A program made the position numbers and the translations under genes. A DNA stretch of 64,000 nucleotides from Clarireedia homoeocarpa (taxonomy: Eukaryota; Ascomycota; Leotiomycetes; Helotiales; Rutstroemiaceae), in assembly GCA_001465935.1 (NCBI GenBank), contig LNKV01000047.1, positions 62,001 through 126,000 of the forward strand, given 5' to 3'. Below the pieces are notes generated by a model. It was not told the origin of the DNA and did no database searches. It saw only the letters and a program-made list of their open reading frames with translations. Shown in pieces: positions 60,971 through 64,000 of the stretch (positions are counted from its first letter, which is position 1; every line of letters starts with the position of its first letter).

Positions 60971-61621
60971 ATGGTATGTTTTCTACAATCCCCAGAGTTA
61001 GAAACAGAGAGAAAGAGCGAGCTCAGGCTGCATTGATCACCAACTTCACCTTCCTTTCCTCTTCACCTATTTGTCTTCTCACTTACCATTTACTTACCAA
61101 TTCTCCACAATAAGCTAACCGTTCTCCTCTAGTCTATGCGCATCGTCCCCCCAACCGCCCACTCCACCAGCTACTCCCACCTCACCTCCACCAACCTCAG
61201 TGCCCCCTCCGCTCCCGGCGTCCACGACACTCTCCGCAGTGGTCTTGGTCCAACTCTCCAAGCCTCTTCCTCTCTTAGCACGAGCAAGAACCACCCCGCT
61301 CCAGTCCCAGAATCTGCACACCCGCTGGAAGCCCGGCTGCTGCATTGGACCGCGACGCAGCACTCGCTCAAGCAGACGGGCCTGCGCCGTACATTCGGAC
61401 TCAGCGAGCCGATCCGTCGGGAAATGGAGTTGAAGATCGTGAAGGAGGGCGAATGGCGTCCGCTTGTATTGGGGGGCGGTAGACCGGGTGTGCATGAGGA
61501 GATCTTGAGGGGAACGGATACAGGGATTGAGTGGGAGGATGTTTTTACGGGGGAGGAGATGAGGGGTGTGATGGGGGTGCAGGAGGAGATGGAGAGGAAG
61601 GTCGGGATGGGAAGGTTGTAG
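60971..61621 (+). CDS. UMP1: Proteasome maturation factor UMP1
   Basis: UMP1 is the short-lived chaperone that sits in 20S proteasome half-mers and is degraded as the first substrate on completion. Exon 1 is only the ATG (60971-60973, context CAGCCATGG), directly followed by a GTATGT donor. The 159-nt intron (60974-61132) has a GCTAAC branch and CTCTAG acceptor, and exon 2 begins S-M-R-I-V-P. The spliced protein is 163 aa, the normal length. Family marks: GVHDTLRSGLGP, HPLEARLLHWTATQHSLK, LRRTFGLSEPIRREMELKIV, EWRPL and DTGIEWEDVFTGEE. The alternative start at 61136 inside exon 2 would lose only two residues. It converges on the ubiquitin-fold gene to its right. Confidence 0.95.
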
Positions 61622-62201
61622 ACGGGATTGAGATATGCATGATAAGTGGATGATAGAGCGTGTTCTCAGGATTGGGAAGGAAAGTGAATGATAGACGGAT
61701 GGAGAGGTTATGAGAATCGAAAAACGTCATAGGGATGGGCGATCGATGTTGAATGGTGGATAAATGAGCTATAATGATCAAGGACGAAGATTCTTCAGTT
61801 CAAATCGCTCCTATCTAGCAAATGGCACTTGACAGGAGCTTTCTCGCTTGCTTGTTCTCCTATTTACATGCCCATACCATTCATCCCTCCATCCCTCCAT
61901 CCACTCATCCACTCATCCATACCAATATCAGCCAATATAGTACAATGCAAAGTGCAAGACGACGCACACCCACCAAGGATCGATTGATTGCATCTAATAT
62001 CCAACCAAACAACTCCAGTGCCCATTGGGACTCATCACCAGTCCACATTCAGCTCGACCGAATAAAGTACCTCCCTCCAGCAAAGTAGATCGATCCAATG
62101 CCCGTAAAAGTAATTCTCCAGCAGCTGAACGAACCCATCTAAAATCAATTCCAGCTATTCTTTACAGTATATATATATATATAGACCGCACGTGTACTTT
62201 T

Positions 62202-62257
<56 letters not shown>

Positions 62258-63253
62258 TCTGCTTCTCTAAATCACTTACACGGATTTGAATTTGACTTCC
62301 ATTCACACTGTACTGCACTGCACTCTCTCTTATACCAAACCCACTCACTCACCCCACCCCACCCCACCCTCTACCAAGTGCATTCTCTCCCCTCCCCTCC
62401 CCTCCCCTCTCCTATCTTCCCCTCTCCTCTCCTCTCCCTCCCCTCCCCCATCCCACAGATCCCACTCTCGACAGAACAAAACCGTCAAACAACAGTCAGT
62501 CAAGCAATCAAAGAACTACCCCAAACAAGAAAAACACACTCCTATTACATTTACTCAGAGATACATTAATTTTTTTTTTTTGCATCCCCTATTCCCATTC
62601 CTATTCCTATCCGTATCACTATCACTATCACTATCCCCTATCTTTATCCCCATCGACTGACATATACAATTATAACATGACCCTAACCTAATTCCAACCA
62701 ATCGTTCTTGCTTGCTGACCCCGACTTTGCCGCCGCTGTCAAGATCAATGCTTTCTTTCTCTATTATACACGAAATCCCCATCCCTCATCCGTATTTATT
62801 TATCCCTTGTCGTCCGTCCGTCCATCCATCCATCCATCCATCCATCCAGCCACATCCATAGAGCCCATGCCCATATCCATGCATCGTGGACAGAACTGAT
62901 CAGAACAGAACTGATCAGAACAGAACAGACAGACAAACAGGCGTTTGACGAAAGTATCCCATCCGCCCAGATGCCCGTATTCATCAACAGATAAAGAAAG
63001 CAAAAAAAGTAAAAAAAATAAAAAAATAAAAAAATAAAAAAGAAGAGGAAAAGCAGAATCAACGATCCAAACGCCAGACTTTCTTTCGCCTTGACCCAAT
63101 CTCTCCCTTCTTCCAATCCTATTCCTGCCCATTCTTGAGCTCTTGTGAATATGGGGACTGCATGGAGGGCTGCCCTTATTCGTTTCCCCAGTCTCCGTCC
63201 TCGTATTCCCTCACCCAACAACTCTCAGTTTATACTCCTCTCCACCTCCCCTC
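61622..63253. other. Convergent intergenic region with simple repeats
   Basis: Lies between the 3' ends of UMP1 (+) and the ubiquitin-fold gene (-). It contains TA and CT microsatellites (62168-62255), CCCCT/CCTCT runs (62385-62450), CACTAT repeats (62610-62635) and CATC runs (62820-62850). The plus strand is strongly pyrimidine-biased. No gene is supported. Confidence 0.6.
62205..62255. repeat. CT dinucleotide microsatellite
   Basis: About 25 uninterrupted CT units, preceded at 62168-62182 by a short TA tract. Confidence 0.95.
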
Positions 63254-64000
63254 TCACAGAATAACACACCTGCACCCCGCCGTCGGCTCCCCATTATCCC
63301 TATTCCCCCTCGAGGAACCCCCCTTCGCCGCCTCCTCCTCATCCACCAGATCCTGTGGCGTCACCGTCATATGTACAATATTTGCTCCGTCAGGGTTGAA
63401 TTTGCATTCTGTAAAAGTGCGCCGAGTATTAGCTCATGATTATCATGGAAGTCGCAATTAAGCACACAAGCGCCGAGTAAAACGACAAGCAGAGCGAAAC
63501 AGCCTCTGCGAGATACTCAAACAAAATGGAATAATTGGAGAAAGTAACATACCTCTCAAAGCCGACTTATCATCCAACAACCTCCCAAAGAAAATCAACC
63601 TAATACTACTCGGACTACTAGGTTTCGCCTCCCACTCATCGCGCCACTCGCGCAAGATCAACTCCTTGAGTGTATACACGCTAATACTGAAGGGATCCTT
63701 TCTCCCGGCCTCCGTCACATCGGGAACATTGACACCGCGCTTGTTTAAATATTTCTCGTCTATTTTGTACGGGTGCCGCGAGCCAGATGTAAGGAGGAGA
63801 GTAATGGTGAGTGTGGGATTGGCTGCCGCGTCGGCGGGTGGAGGGGTGGACGACGAGGACATGGCAGAGGTGGAGGATGTGGATGCTACGGGGTCTGGGC
63901 GAGAGATGTTTGGCTCTGGGTTGGAAAATTGAGGTGTGGTGGTGGTAGCTGGTGCTTCGGCTGATGATGCAGGGACTGCGGGCGGAGAAATCGTATTATT
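63254..64000 (-). CDS. Prenylated membrane-anchored ubiquitin-fold protein (UBL3/MUB-like), 5' partial
   Basis: UBL3/MUB proteins carry a ubiquitin-like domain held on membranes by a C-terminal lipid and, in animals and plants, act as platforms for ubiquitin-pathway or sorting partners. On the minus strand the frame is open from the right edge to a GTATGT donor; the 144-nt intron is 63409-63552 and the last exon 63408-63254. The domain reads TLTITLLLTSGSRHPYKI, then VYTLKELILREWRDEW, SSIRLIFFGRLLDDKSALR and, after the splice, ECKFNPDGANIVHMTV. The chain ends GCRCVIL: a CaaX box (CVIL, Leu-ending, so likely geranylgeranylated) with a second Cys two residues upstream that could be palmitoylated. 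An ATG at 63862 would give 154 aa, but the Pro/Ser/Thr-rich frame continues to the edge, so the true start is probably beyond 64000. Confidence 0.88.

Overview
The window reads as a gene-sparse stretch of a filamentous ascomycete chromosome. Introns are short (about 50-160 nt) with GTRNGT donors and CTAAC/CTGAC branch sites. The genes include a fungal ferrichrome-type siderophore synthetase, an Mbp1-type APSES factor and a Medusa-type developmental regulator. A Leotiomycete (Helotiales/Sclerotiniaceae-like) host is an inference from gene content, not proven. No tRNA, rRNA or CRISPR was seen.

Layout. Bases 1-3348 form a long upstream region holding four exact matches to the fungal iron-repressor (Sre-type GATA) consensus. 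Bases 3349-18053 (+) are a three-exon, 4,838-residue NRPS with order A-T-C-A-T-C-T-C-A-T-C-T-C-T-C, the NPS2/SidC ferrichrome/ferricrocin synthetase. Bases 18-22 kb are a small genome graveyard: a probable copia LTR remnant, a broken retropepsin-like plus C2H2 zinc-finger gene (-), a 298-bp hAT-like MITE with perfect 8-bp target duplications at its edge, and a decayed DUF6594 gene (+) carrying a 38-bp tandem duplication.

Housekeeping genes follow: Mbp1-like APSES/ankyrin cell-cycle factor (-, 22073-24775), an RNase H-like protein with a minisatellite-coded tail (-, 25550-26518), ribosome export adaptor NMD3 (-, 27490-29107) and a TauD/TfdA dioxygenase (+, 30071-31388). Then come about 12.2 kb with no supportable gene, the Medusa regulator (-, 43599 to at least 46204), and about 10.3 kb more without a gene. 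These two deserts are rich in simple repeats. The right end has an uncharacterised four-exon gene (+, 56534-59294), the proteasome assembly chaperone UMP1 (+, 60971-61621, with a one-codon first exon) and the 3' part of a prenylated ubiquitin-fold (UBL3/MUB-like) gene (-) running off the right edge.

How the genes relate. They do not form one pathway. The only clear functional module is the siderophore synthetase with its iron-responsive upstream region; that region may also serve a divergent iron gene left of the window. The items most worth following are the Sre-site cluster, the MITE-hit protease-like/zinc-finger pseudogene, and the repeat-rich deserts around the Medusa gene. I did not find a clearly new multi-gene system.
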